Shown here piece by piece: positions 1 through 6,415 of a stretch of 10,672 nucleotides of DNA. The stretch lies in contig JARIHJ010000046.1 of the NCBI GenBank assembly GCA_029288335.1, positions 1 through 10,672 of the forward strand. The letters run 5' to 3'. The notes below the pieces were generated by a model that saw only the letters and a list, made by a program, of their open reading frames with translations, did not search any database and was not told the origin of the DNA. The translations under genes and the position numbers were made by a program. This stretch comes from Candidatus Saccharimonadota bacterium. GTDB lineage: Bacteria; Patescibacteriota; Saccharimonadia; Saccharimonadales; UBA4665. Position 1 is the stretch's first letter. Each line of letters begins with the position of its first letter.

Positions 1-18
1 GATGTGTATAAGAGACAG
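1..18. other. Nextera/Tn5 mosaic-end adapter remnant (left)
   Basis: The first 18 bases equal the 19-base Tn5 mosaic end without its first base. They are the reverse complement of the right-hand end of the window. This is residual tagmentation adapter, not genomic DNA, and should be trimmed. Genomic sequence starts at about base 19. Confidence 0.97.
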
Positions 19-28
19 GTAAAAACAG

Positions 29-454
29 TTATTTTTGAAGTAATCGGGCTTTGATTTGAGCTGGCCAAAAGCGCCGAAACGCCCAATAACCGGCAATAAT
101 TATTGCCAGCCCTAACGCTATAAAAAAGCCTATTTCCGGCCAGTTAGTTGAGCTATGTGCTGGCGAGTTCGGGTCGGCTTCACCCATAATTTCCTGGTTG
201 CTAAAGGTGCTATTGCCTAACGTCGCGTTGGGGTTGGCGCCCAGCAGGTTCGCTACACTGGCGGAATTTAAGTTGTCGCTGGTGCTGCCCTGCCCTACGC
301 TACTGGCTGGTTGTAAGTCGACGCCGGGTGCGCCAACCGGGCTAGTGTTGCCACCGCCGAGCGATCCAGTCGGCTGCAAGCTAGCGGCTCCAGCGTTGCC
401 TACAACTAACATAAGGGAAATGGCGACTAGCACACCGGCAAAAATTTTCCTCAT
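29..454 (-). CDS. Small secreted protein with C-terminal membrane anchor, function unknown
   Basis: This is a 141-residue protein that I do not assign to a named family. Residues 1-23 form a signal peptide: MRK, a hydrophobic core, and an AGA/A cleavage site near residue 23. The next 80 residues are low-complexity and rich in Gly, Ser, Asn, Pro and Thr, as in exposed linkers. They contain an internal duplication, LQPxxSxGxGxTS, at residues 26-38 and 47-59. A hydrophobic helix at about 107-125 is followed by a basic tail (RRFW, then K and R residues). The inferred topology is outside-facing N-terminal part with the tail in the cytoplasm. The ATG at 454 follows an extended -10 (TGC TAAGAT) by 7 bases, so it probably has its own leaderless promoter in the 51-base gap behind the upstream membrane-protein gene. 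The stop is TAA. Being short and compositionally biased, its function cannot be read from sequence. Confidence 0.8.
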   Translation of the reverse strand: MRKIFAGVLVAISLMLVVGNAGAASLQPTGSLGGGNTSPVGAPGVDLQPASSVGQGSTSDNLNSASVANLLGANPNATLGNSTFSNQEIMGEADPNSPAHSSTNWPEIGFFIALGLAIIIAGYWAFRRFWPAQIKARLLQK

Positions 455-461
455 TAGCCTA

Positions 462-470
462 ATCTTAGCA
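462..470 (-). promoter_or_regulatory. Extended -10 element for the 141-residue gene
   Basis: On the minus strand TGC directly precedes TAAGAT (5 of 6 matches to TATAAT is not reached; 4 of 6). It ends 7 bases before the ATG, so transcription should begin at or next to the start codon. No convincing -35 is visible at 16-18 bases. Confidence 0.5.
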
Positions 471-505
471 GAGTTTGCAAAATGTTGACTGGCTAAAACT
501 AGCTA

Positions 506-2188
506 CTAAAGTGAATTTAGCAACTTTTCAGTGGCTGGACTGTTATAGGGGCGCACCTCTGACCAGAATTTTGTCGCCAGGTAGGTTTCGTTCGAATTAG
601 CCCCTGTAAATATCTTATTTGGGCTGACGCTAGGGTTGGTGGCCAACAACCTAGAGGCAGTGGTTGGGCCAATTGGCGCGCTGTTACCTAGCGGATAAGC
701 AATCTCTTGTGTATTTAGTCTAAGCGCTAGCGGGATAGCTACAATTATGATAATGAACAGAGCGGCCCTGTAGTAATAAGCTCGTCTAACTCCACCAAGT
801 TTGAACCCGGCCGCTACGGTAGCTAGTAGTATCAACCCTAACACAAAGGCCGATAGGATGGCTAATTTTATGGCGTAATACAGAGGGTCGCCGACGGCCA
901 GCCTTTGATAAATGGCTAGCGCAAAAAATTCTAGCGCCGAGGCGACAATTATCGCCACGAGCCACTTCCATAACTTTGGCTTGAGCCAAGCGGCCAGCGC
1001 CACACAGACAATCACTAAAATTGCCACGCTAATCGTGCTAATAGTCGGTACCGCGCCGGCCAGATTAAACGTGGCCATGATACTGCCGTCTTTTGTTTGC
1101 GAGAATTGCCGGGTTAGCAAGATTTGAATAATACAGAGAACCATGGCCCCTAGAAAGAGAGCCCATTCCCACGGCTTAAGCCGTGTTAACCCGTGACGAT
1201 ACAGATAAGCCAGCATTATTAATGTAAATAACCCTAGCGTAGCTCCAGGTAATACCCATACTGAAGTAGCAGCAAAAGTCAGGGCGGCTAGAGCCAAAAT
1301 GTAGCGCGAACTGCGCCTAGTCTCCCCGTATCTAATTAGCTGGCAAGCTAGCGTTAAGCTGGCAGTTACCAACGCGATTGCACCGATAAAGTCAGCGAAA
1401 CCGTAGCCGTCAGCCGCCACGACTAGCCCAACGGATATCACTAGCGTACTCGCGGCAGCCGCCCAGGCCGGCAGTTTACCCTGTTTGGGGAAGAAAGCGG
1501 CCGCGACTTCACCCATAAGCTCATAGCCGAGGAATGTCGCCAGAAACACCCAGAAGGTTTTATAGAGCAGATAGCTGAGCGCGCGGTTGCCCAAATCGTC
1601 TTTACCAATTAACTTCAAGAATAACGACTCGAGCAGCGCGCCGTTAATGTGCCAGCCCTGCGGGTAACCGATGGAGCTGGGGATGAGGAGTTGCCTGTTC
1701 CGCGCGGTGTTATCGTAGACGTAGCCTTTGACCTGGCGGTCGGCTTCGATGAAACTGATATGATTGATGTCGTCACCGGTTTTGGCTGCATACCGCACCG
1801 CTGTTGCATAAGACGGATTTTTCAGTATCGGCACAAAGACGTATAAGCAGACCAGCAGGCCGACAGCGATACCCCACCAGGGGTTAATAGGCGTTTTTGC
1901 CACCGATGAGCCCGTTTTGTAACAAATAACGTAAATCCAGCTCACGAGGCCCAGGCCAATTACTACAGCCGTTGCCGGCACTGCAATTTTAGCGAGCCAT
2001 GCCAGCTCGTATAATGCACAGACCAGCGCGAAAAATATCAAATAAGCCCAGACCAGTCGCCGCGGCCAATCGCGTCGGCGCGGCAGTATGGCGATGGCCA
2101 GCAGAAATCCGATCAGTGCCAGCAGCTCCAAGCGAGTGAAAATCAGCACTGTGCTGACTAGTAGCAGTCCGATCACCCATTTTTTCAC
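506..2188 (-). CDS. Polytopic membrane protein, GT-C glycosyltransferase-like
   Basis: This encodes 560 residues if it starts at the GTG at 2188. The frame stays open to an ATG at 2272, but that start would overlap the divergent HIT gene and its promoter, and the extra 28 residues are polar and not signal-like. From GTG the protein begins with VKKW and goes straight into a membrane helix. I see roughly 12-14 hydrophobic segments. After the fifth there is a large polar loop (about residues 123-202) with an acidic pair (D139, D140) and a YPQGWH motif (175-180). A first large extracytoplasmic loop with acidic residues is typical of GT-C-fold lipid-linked sugar transferases, so cell-envelope glycosylation is a reasonable inference, but no specific family is established. 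The last 70 residues form a soluble tail. The stop is TAG. It lies 51 bases upstream of the 141-residue gene on the same strand. Confidence 0.72.
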   Translation of the reverse strand: MKKWVIGLLLVSTVLIFTRLELLALIGFLLAIAILPRRRDWPRRLVWAYLIFFALVCALYELAWLAKIAVPATAVVIGLGLVSWIYVICYKTGSSVAKTPINPWWGIAVGLLVCLYVFVPILKNPSYATAVRYAAKTGDDINHISFIEADRQVKGYVYDNTARNRQLLIPSSIGYPQGWHINGALLESLFLKLIGKDDLGNRALSYLLYKTFWVFLATFLGYELMGEVAAAFFPKQGKLPAWAAAASTLVISVGLVVAADGYGFADFIGAIALVTASLTLACQLIRYGETRRSSRYILALAALTFAATSVWVLPGATLGLFTLIMLAYLYRHGLTRLKPWEWALFLGAMVLCIIQILLTRQFSQTKDGSIMATFNLAGAVPTISTISVAILVIVCVALAAWLKPKLWKWLVAIIVASALEFFALAIYQRLAVGDPLYYAIKLAILSAFVLGLILLATVAAGFKLGGVRRAYYYRAALFIIIIVAIPLALRLNTQEIAYPLGNSAPIGPTTASRLLATNPSVSPNKIFTGANSNETYLATKFWSEVRPYNSPATEKLLNSL

Positions 2189-2195
2189 TACTACT

Positions 2196-2204
2196 AGCCT
2201 AACA
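2196..2204 (-). promoter_or_regulatory. Candidate extended -10 for the membrane-protein gene
   Basis: TGT followed by TAGGCT (only 3 of 6 consensus matches) ends 7 bases before the GTG start. This is the same geometry as the other minus-strand genes here and is the main argument for the GTG start. The match alone is weak. Confidence 0.3.
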
Positions 2205-2226
2205 TCTTTAAAGCTTAAGGTTGCTG

Positions 2227-2232
2227 TATAAT
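2227..2232 (+). promoter_or_regulatory. -10 box of the HIT gene (perfect TATAAT)
   Basis: A perfect TATAAT ends 8 bases before the HIT start codon, so the transcript is predicted to begin within about 0-3 bases of the ATG. There is no SD and no clear -35. The 52-base gap 2189-2240 is shared with the divergent membrane-protein gene. Confidence 0.6.
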
Positions 2233-2240
2233 TTGCCTCT

Positions 2241-2639
2241 ATGGAAGATTCGATTTTTACGAAAATTATCAAGGGCGAAATCCCTTCCTACAAAATTTAC
2301 GAAGACGACAAAACGCTAGCATTCTTGGATATTCACCCGATTACCGAAGGCCACACGCTAGTAATCTCGAAAAAGCAAATCGAATTCGTCTGGGATCTCG
2401 AGCCGGCCGACTACCAAGCCCTAATGGCGACCGCTAGAAAAGTCGCCCACAAGCTGCGTGAAGTTTTCCCGGACAAAGCCAGAATCGGTATGCACATCGA
2501 AGGGCTGGACGTGGCCCACGCCCATTTGAAGGTCTTTCCCTTCGATGATCACGAGGAGTTTTTCCATACGCCCGACCAGTCTGCCGAGCCAGATCACGCC
2601 AAGCTCGCGGCGCTGGCCAAACTGCTCGCGATGAACTAG
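2241..2639 (+). CDS. HIT-family (histidine triad) nucleotide-binding protein
   Basis: The 132-residue length is usual for bacterial HIT/Hint proteins, which hydrolyse or transfer nucleotidyl groups on the alpha-phosphate of substrates such as AMP-lysine, adenylates or dinucleoside polyphosphates in the cytoplasm. The N-terminal signature is typical: a KIIKGEIP segment (8-15), YEDD, AFLDIHP (27-33) and GHTLVISKK (37-45). The active-site motif reads VAHAHLKVFP (91-100), so the first two histidines (H93 and H95, the latter being the family nucleophile) are present but the third triad position is Lys (K97). The codon is a clean AAG. The C-terminal 30 residues are acidic, then helical. It probably heads a two-gene unit with the 58-residue membrane protein 10 bases downstream. 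The stop is TAG. The family call is secure; substrate and activity are open because of the altered triad. Confidence 0.93.
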   Translation: MEDSIFTKIIKGEIPSYKIYEDDKTLAFLDIHPITEGHTLVISKKQIEFVWDLEPADYQALMATARKVAHKLREVFPDKARIGMHIEGLDVAHAHLKVFPFDDHEEFFHTPDQSAEPDHAKLAALAKLLAMN

Positions 2640-2649
2640 AATTCTAGCT

Positions 2650-2826
2650 ATGGGACCCTGGTTAATCGGATTTTTGCTTGGGTTAGGCGGCGGTACATTC
2701 GTCTGGAGCAAGTCAATGAAAGAGACTAACCATCAAAGTACAAGCCTGATAATCGGCGGCGTGGTTGGGGTAATCATTTTTCTCGTAGTCGGAACGTTGC
2801 TCAAATTCATTATCGGTTTTAAGTAG
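2650..2826 (+). CDS. 58-residue two-helix membrane miniprotein
   Basis: This small frame begins with ATG 10 bases after the HIT stop and ends with TAG. The product starts MGPWLIGFLLGLGGGTFVWS, a Gly-rich hydrophobic helix at about residues 4-19. A short polar turn rich in Lys, Glu, Asn and Ser follows (20-32), then a second strongly hydrophobic helix (33-57) ending GFK. The pattern predicts a membrane hairpin. The short gap and shared strand suggest co-transcription with the HIT gene, probably by translational coupling, since I see no SD. The two helices separated by a charged turn, with no stop interruption, make a chance frame unlikely. No function is assigned. An 11-base tandem duplication covers its last codons and stop. 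Confidence 0.7.
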   Translation: MGPWLIGFLLGLGGGTFVWSKSMKETNHQSTSLIIGGVVGVIIFLVVGTLLKFIIGFK

Positions 2827-2836
2827 GTTTTAAGTA
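2815..2836. repeat. 11-bp perfect tandem duplication across a stop codon
   Basis: GGTTTTAAGTA occurs twice in direct succession (2815-2825 and 2826-2836). The junction forms the TAG stop of the 58-residue gene. Without the second copy the frame would end at the same residue with TAA, so the protein is unaffected. Confidence 0.9.
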
Positions 2837-2888
2837 ATTTCCTAGTAATTTGCGGCTAGTTTGGCTAGTATCTACGCTATTCTTCTAG

Positions 2889-2894
2889 TATTAT
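2889..2894 (+). promoter_or_regulatory. -10 box of the HTH-HAD gene
   Basis: TATTAT (5 of 6) ends 9 bases before the ATG at 2904. An overlapping TAGTAT lies at 2886-2891. Either implies a leader of only a few bases at most. The gap 2827-2903 is AT-rich with several CTAG tetramers and no SD. Confidence 0.5.
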
Positions 2895-2903
2895 TAGGCT
2901 AAT

Positions 2904-3761
2904 ATGAGTGGGAGCGAGTCCACTAGCGATGAGTTGGCGCTAGCGAAGAAAATTCAGAGTGCGAGGCGTGCGGCGGGTTTAACACAGCAGCAGCTGTGCG
3001 ATAAAGCCGGGCTGGCTTACTCCACACTGGCCAAGATCGAGCGTGGCGCCATCAAGTCGCCGTCAATTTTCACAATTTCTAACATTGCGAACTCGATCGG
3101 TGTTAGCCTGGACGAACTGATCGGCGCCGTCCCTGTTACGAGCGACAAGAAACGTTCGGCGAGCGGCATCAGCTTTGTCTACTTCGACGTTAACGGCTGC
3201 CTGGTCCACTTCTTCCAAAAAGCCTTCACCAAGCTAGCCCACGACACCGGCCAGCCTCTTGATAAGGTCGAGAGCGCCTTTTGGCATTACAACGACGATG
3301 CTTGCCGCGGCGACCTGTCGGTCGAGGAATTCAATCAGGCTTTCGCTATAAAGCTCGGACTCACCAGCCTCGACTGGGCCAGTTATTACTTCGGCGTGGT
3401 GGAGCCGGTCGAAGGGATGAATGAATTGCTTGCCTGGGTGGCGGGTAATTACAAGATTGGTCTCCTGACTAACGTAATGCCTGGTGTTTTGGATGCTTTG
3501 CGCCATCGTAAATTAGTGCCGGATGTAGCTTATGATGCCGTGATTGATAGCTCCGTGGTGGGCGCTATCAAGCCGGAGGCGAAGATTTATGAGCTGGCGG
3601 AGGCCCAGGCCGGCGTTAGCCCAAGCGAGATATTGTTCATTGACGATTCGAGGGTCAACCTGACGGCTGCAGAGCGTCTAGGCTGGCGCGTAATGTGGTT
3701 TGACGATTATCATGCCGAAGAATCCGCTGCCCGCGTCAGAGCGGCCCTAGAGCCAATCTAA
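2904..3761 (+). CDS. XRE-type HTH domain fused to HAD-superfamily hydrolase
   Basis: This 285-residue protein has two domains. Residues about 11-75 are a Cro/C1-type helix-turn-helix: KKIQSARRAAGLTQQQLCDKAGL, then a recognition helix and IERG, ending SLDELIG. Residues about 88-285 are a HAD subfamily IA hydrolase. Motif I is YFDVNGCLV with the nucleophile D95 but Asn at position 97 where phosphatases carry Asp. Motif II is LLTN (T189). Motif III is K223 in IKPEAKIY, and motif IV is IDDS (D247, D248) in a segment typical of the family. The cap is a short helical insert (about 104-170). Such a fusion suggests a DNA-binding regulator that senses or turns over a small metabolite, or a protein whose HAD part is now only a sensor; this is inference. 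The stop is TAA, 2 bases before the convergent valS stop. Domain assignments are firm; the role is not. Confidence 0.9.
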   Translation: MSGSESTSDELALAKKIQSARRAAGLTQQQLCDKAGLAYSTLAKIERGAIKSPSIFTISNIANSIGVSLDELIGAVPVTSDKKRSASGISFVYFDVNGCLVHFFQKAFTKLAHDTGQPLDKVESAFWHYNDDACRGDLSVEEFNQAFAIKLGLTSLDWASYYFGVVEPVEGMNELLAWVAGNYKIGLLTNVMPGVLDALRHRKLVPDVAYDAVIDSSVVGAIKPEAKIYELAEAQAGVSPSEILFIDDSRVNLTAAERLGWRVMWFDDYHAEESAARVRAALEPI

Positions 3762-3763
3762 AG

Positions 3764-6316
3764 CTAATGATTAAATCGGTCGTGTTCGGCGGCAAGTTTA
3801 GCCTGCTGAGCTTTGGCTTCTTCTAATTGCTGTTTGGTTTGCTCGACGACGGCGTGTGGGGCGTTTTTGACATAGCTAGGATTGCTCAAGCGAGCCTCCA
3901 GTTTTTCGATGATACTGTCCTGCTCGGCCAGCTTGGCTTCGAGCTGCTTTTTGTAGGCATTGGCATCGACGTCGAGCCAGCAGTTTTCGATGGTTTGGGT
4001 TAGCCTTAAACCTTCACCGTCGCGAACCTGACTAACGGCGGCTAGGCCGGCTAATTTGGTGATCAGCTTAGCGTTGTTGGCCAGTAAATCGGACTCGGTG
4101 TAATAAAGCGTCGGTTTGTTGGCGCCTATGCTCGCGATAATGTCGCGGCATTCGCTGACAATAGCTTTGATGGCCTCAAACTCAGCGGCTTTATTCTGGT
4201 CGGCTTTAGCAATTTTAGGCCATTTACTGGTGGCTAGCAGGCTATTGTCATCGTTATTGTCTTCGGGAAAGGTTTGCCAAATCGTCTCTGTTACGAAGGG
4301 CGCGAAGGGGTGAGTCAGCGTTAGCGTCGCCTCTAATACACTAGCCAACAGGCCGGGATTGGAGCTGGTTTTGCTGGCCTCGATATACCAGTCTGCTAAT
4401 TCATCCCAGACGAAGTGGTACAGCTTGTCGTAGGCCTCAGAGAAGCGGTAGCTATCGAGATCTTTGGTGATTCCCTGCCCGGCGGTCGCTAATTTGGCTA
4501 GCAGCCAGTGGTCGGCGCTAGAAATTGGGTCAGTTTTGCCCTTCTGTTCGCTTTTTGTTTGGCTTTCAATGTATCTAGCGATGTTCCACAGCTTATTACA
4601 GAAGTTGCGGCCATCCTCGACTTTTCTCTTGTCGTAACCGCGGTTCACTGCTGGCGCACGCCCAGCGATTATTCCCAGTCGGAGCGCGTCGGCGCCGTAC
4701 TTTTCGATGATTTCGGGTGCGGACACGACGTTGCCCTTACTCTTGCTCATTTTGCTGCCGTCCTCGGCCATCACGTAGCCGTGAATGTAGACTTCCTTGA
4801 ACGGGATCTCCCCTGTTATGTAGAGCCCGAGCATTAGCATCCTAGAGACCCACGGGTAGAGGATTTCCCCGCCGGTTTCCATTAGACTCAAGGGGTAAAA
4901 TTGCTTGAAATCGTCGCTGTCGGGGTAATCGAGCGTGGCGTAAGGCCAGCTGGAACTAGAAAACCAGGTATCAAAGACGTCCGGGTCGCGGCGGTAAGTT
5001 TTGCCGTTTACTTCGATAATTTCCTCTGTTACGCGCTCGTCAAAAATCCAATCGTCCTGCTGGTCGACATTTTGGAAAGCCGGAATCGGAATACCCCAGG
5101 CAATTTGGCGGGAAATGTTCCAATCCCGCAAATTCTCGAGGTAGGCAATCAGCTGGTCGCACTTTGCTTTGGGATAAAATTTGATTTTGCCCTCTTTTAG
5201 CGCCTTGATGGCTGGTTTCGCTAGCGGCTGCATATCGACGAACCACTGGTTCATTATTAGGGGCTCGATGACGGTGCCGCATTTGTAGCAATGGCCGACG
5301 CTGTGGCTGATGTACTTCTCTTTGTCGATGTTGCCGGCCTCTTTTAGCGCCCTGAGAACCGCTTCTCTTGCCTGGCCAACGGTCAGATTGCGGAATTCCT
5401 CGGGCGCCTCGCCGGTGATTCTACCCTCATGGTTGATAATCTGGATGAACGGCAGGTCGTGTCGCCGAGCTACCTCGAAATCATTCGGATCATGCGCTGG
5501 CGTAATCTTGACGGCCCCCGTGCCGAATTTGACATCGACAAAATCGTCAGCGAGCACCGGGATTTCGCGATTTGTCAGCGGCAACTTGACGGTTTTACCG
5601 ATGAAATTCTCATAACGAGTGTCATCCGGATGAACCGCCACGGCGGTGTCACCGAGCATCGTTTCCGGCCGCGTCGTTGCGATGGTGATGGCGCCACTAC
5701 CGTCGGTTAGAGGGTAGTTGATATACCACAACTTGCCCTGCTCTTCCTGGTATTCGACCTCGATGTCGGCAAAAGCTGTGCCGTGAAAAGTGCAGAAATT
5801 AACTAGGCGCTCACCCCTGTAAATCAGGCCTTCATCCCACATTTTCTTGAAAGTTTGATAGGCTCTTTTGACGATTTTGTCATCCAGCGTAAAGGTGAAG
5901 TGGCTCCAGTCGACACTAGCACCGAGCTGGCGGAATTGCTTCTCGAAGTTAGCGCGGTTCTCTGCCACGAAGTCCCAGATTTGCTGGTACAGCTCCTCCC
6001 TGGTGAAATCGAAGCGACTTTTACCTTCTTTCGCTAGGCGCTTCTCGAAGACAGCTTGGGTTTCGAAGCCGGCGTGATCCGCCCCGGGCAAGAACAGGGC
6101 TTTATCACCCCTCAGCCGGTGGTAACGGATAGCAATATCTTGCAAAGCTAGGGTTAGGGCTGTACCGATGTGGATGCTGGCGTTAGCATTAGGCGGCGGT
6201 ACTACCACAGAGAAGCTATTGCCCTTGCCCTTCGGCTCGAACGCCCCGCTTTTCTCCCAGAGAGCGTAAATATCACTCTCATAATCTTGGGGCGTGTAAG
6301 TTTTTGGCAATTCCAT
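3764..6316 (-). CDS. valS: Valyl-tRNA synthetase (valine--tRNA ligase)
   Basis: This class I synthetase charges tRNA-Val with valine in the cytoplasm and edits mischarged Thr. It is 850 residues, within the usual range. In order: the catalytic start PPPNANASIHIGT (40-52), equivalent to PPPNxTGxLHxGH but ending in Thr52 instead of the usual His; an editing (CP1) domain with TIATTRPETMLGDTAVAVHP (211-230), an FGTGAVKITPAHDPNDF stretch (264-280) and a CYKC pair (343/346); DVFDTWFSSSSWP (446-458); the KMSKS loop at 523-527 in GSKMSKSKGN; the anticodon-binding helical domain (about 600-740); and a C-terminal coiled-coil arm (about 785-850). ISRQIAWGIPIPAF replaces the common CISRQLWWGHRIPAW. The ATG at 6316 lies 9 bases after an extended -10 (TGA TATGAT). 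It lies downstream of tsaD on the same strand, but a probable terminator intervenes. Confidence 0.97.
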   Translation of the reverse strand: MELPKTYTPQDYESDIYALWEKSGAFEPKGKGNSFSVVVPPPNANASIHIGTALTLALQDIAIRYHRLRGDKALFLPGADHAGFETQAVFEKRLAKEGKSRFDFTREELYQQIWDFVAENRANFEKQFRQLGASVDWSHFTFTLDDKIVKRAYQTFKKMWDEGLIYRGERLVNFCTFHGTAFADIEVEYQEEQGKLWYINYPLTDGSGAITIATTRPETMLGDTAVAVHPDDTRYENFIGKTVKLPLTNREIPVLADDFVDVKFGTGAVKITPAHDPNDFEVARRHDLPFIQIINHEGRITGEAPEEFRNLTVGQAREAVLRALKEAGNIDKEKYISHSVGHCYKCGTVIEPLIMNQWFVDMQPLAKPAIKALKEGKIKFYPKAKCDQLIAYLENLRDWNISRQIAWGIPIPAFQNVDQQDDWIFDERVTEEIIEVNGKTYRRDPDVFDTWFSSSSWPYATLDYPDSDDFKQFYPLSLMETGGEILYPWVSRMLMLGLYITGEIPFKEVYIHGYVMAEDGSKMSKSKGNVVSAPEIIEKYGADALRLGIIAGRAPAVNRGYDKRKVEDGRNFCNKLWNIARYIESQTKSEQKGKTDPISSADHWLLAKLATAGQGITKDLDSYRFSEAYDKLYHFVWDELADWYIEASKTSSNPGLLASVLEATLTLTHPFAPFVTETIWQTFPEDNNDDNSLLATSKWPKIAKADQNKAAEFEAIKAIVSECRDIIASIGANKPTLYYTESDLLANNAKLITKLAGLAAVSQVRDGEGLRLTQTIENCWLDVDANAYKKQLEAKLAEQDSIIEKLEARLSNPSYVKNAPHAVVEQTKQQLEEAKAQQAKLAAEHDRFNH

Positions 6317-6325
6317 ATGGCTAAC

Positions 6326-6334
6326 ATCATATCA
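6326..6334 (-). promoter_or_regulatory. Extended -10 of valS
   Basis: TGA followed by TATGAT (5 of 6) ends 9 bases before the valS ATG, predicting an almost leaderless message. There is no recognisable -35, and therefore no room for a T-box leader. Confidence 0.55.
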
Positions 6335-6355
6335 CCTCTGTAACGAATTCAGAAA

Positions 6356-6384
6356 TGGCTGTAATTTCATATGAAAAATAGCCA
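6356..6384. repeat. 29-bp imperfect inverted repeat upstream of valS
   Basis: Outer arms TGGCT (6356-6360) and AGCCA (6380-6384) enclose a perfect 12-bp palindrome, TTTCATATGAAA (6365-6376). It sits about 25-55 bases upstream of the predicted valS -10, where an activator or repressor could bind. It could also fold as RNA at the 3' end of tsaD read-through. Confidence 0.6.
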
Positions 6385-6385
6385 C

Positions 6386-6415
6386 AAAAAACCAAAGTTT
6401 TCACCTGAAAACCTT
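6386..6415 (-). terminator. Probable intrinsic terminator downstream of tsaD
   Basis: On the minus strand AAGGTTTTCA (6406-6415) pairs with TGAAAACTTT (6394-6403), with one G-U pair and GG between the arms (a 4-base loop once the last pair opens). Two Gs and then six U (6386-6391) follow. The stem is AU-rich and the U run is two bases from the stem, so termination may be partial. It lies 85 bases past the tsaD stop. The core TTTCA-N2-TGAAA matches the neighbouring palindrome, so it could instead be an operator copy. Confidence 0.45.

Noticed and set aside
125..155. Sortase-type sorting signal (WPEIG then helix then RR) in the small anchored protein
   Set aside because: The motif lacks the LPxTG pattern and no sortase gene is visible; it is better described as a plain C-terminal membrane anchor.
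198..488. Plus-strand frame of 96 codons opposite the small anchored protein
   Set aside because: It is antisense to a gene with a convincing signal peptide and anchor, and its composition mirrors that gene's low-complexity region.
2189..2272. N-terminal extension of the membrane protein to the ATG at 2272
   Set aside because: It overlaps the start of the divergent HIT gene and its TATAAT; the GTG at 2188 gives a protein that begins at a membrane helix and has a -10 in the usual position.
4508..5710. Several plus-strand open frames of about 60-110 codons inside valS
   Set aside because: They lie fully within a well-conserved gene on the other strand, have no promoter or SD, and show no domain-like composition.
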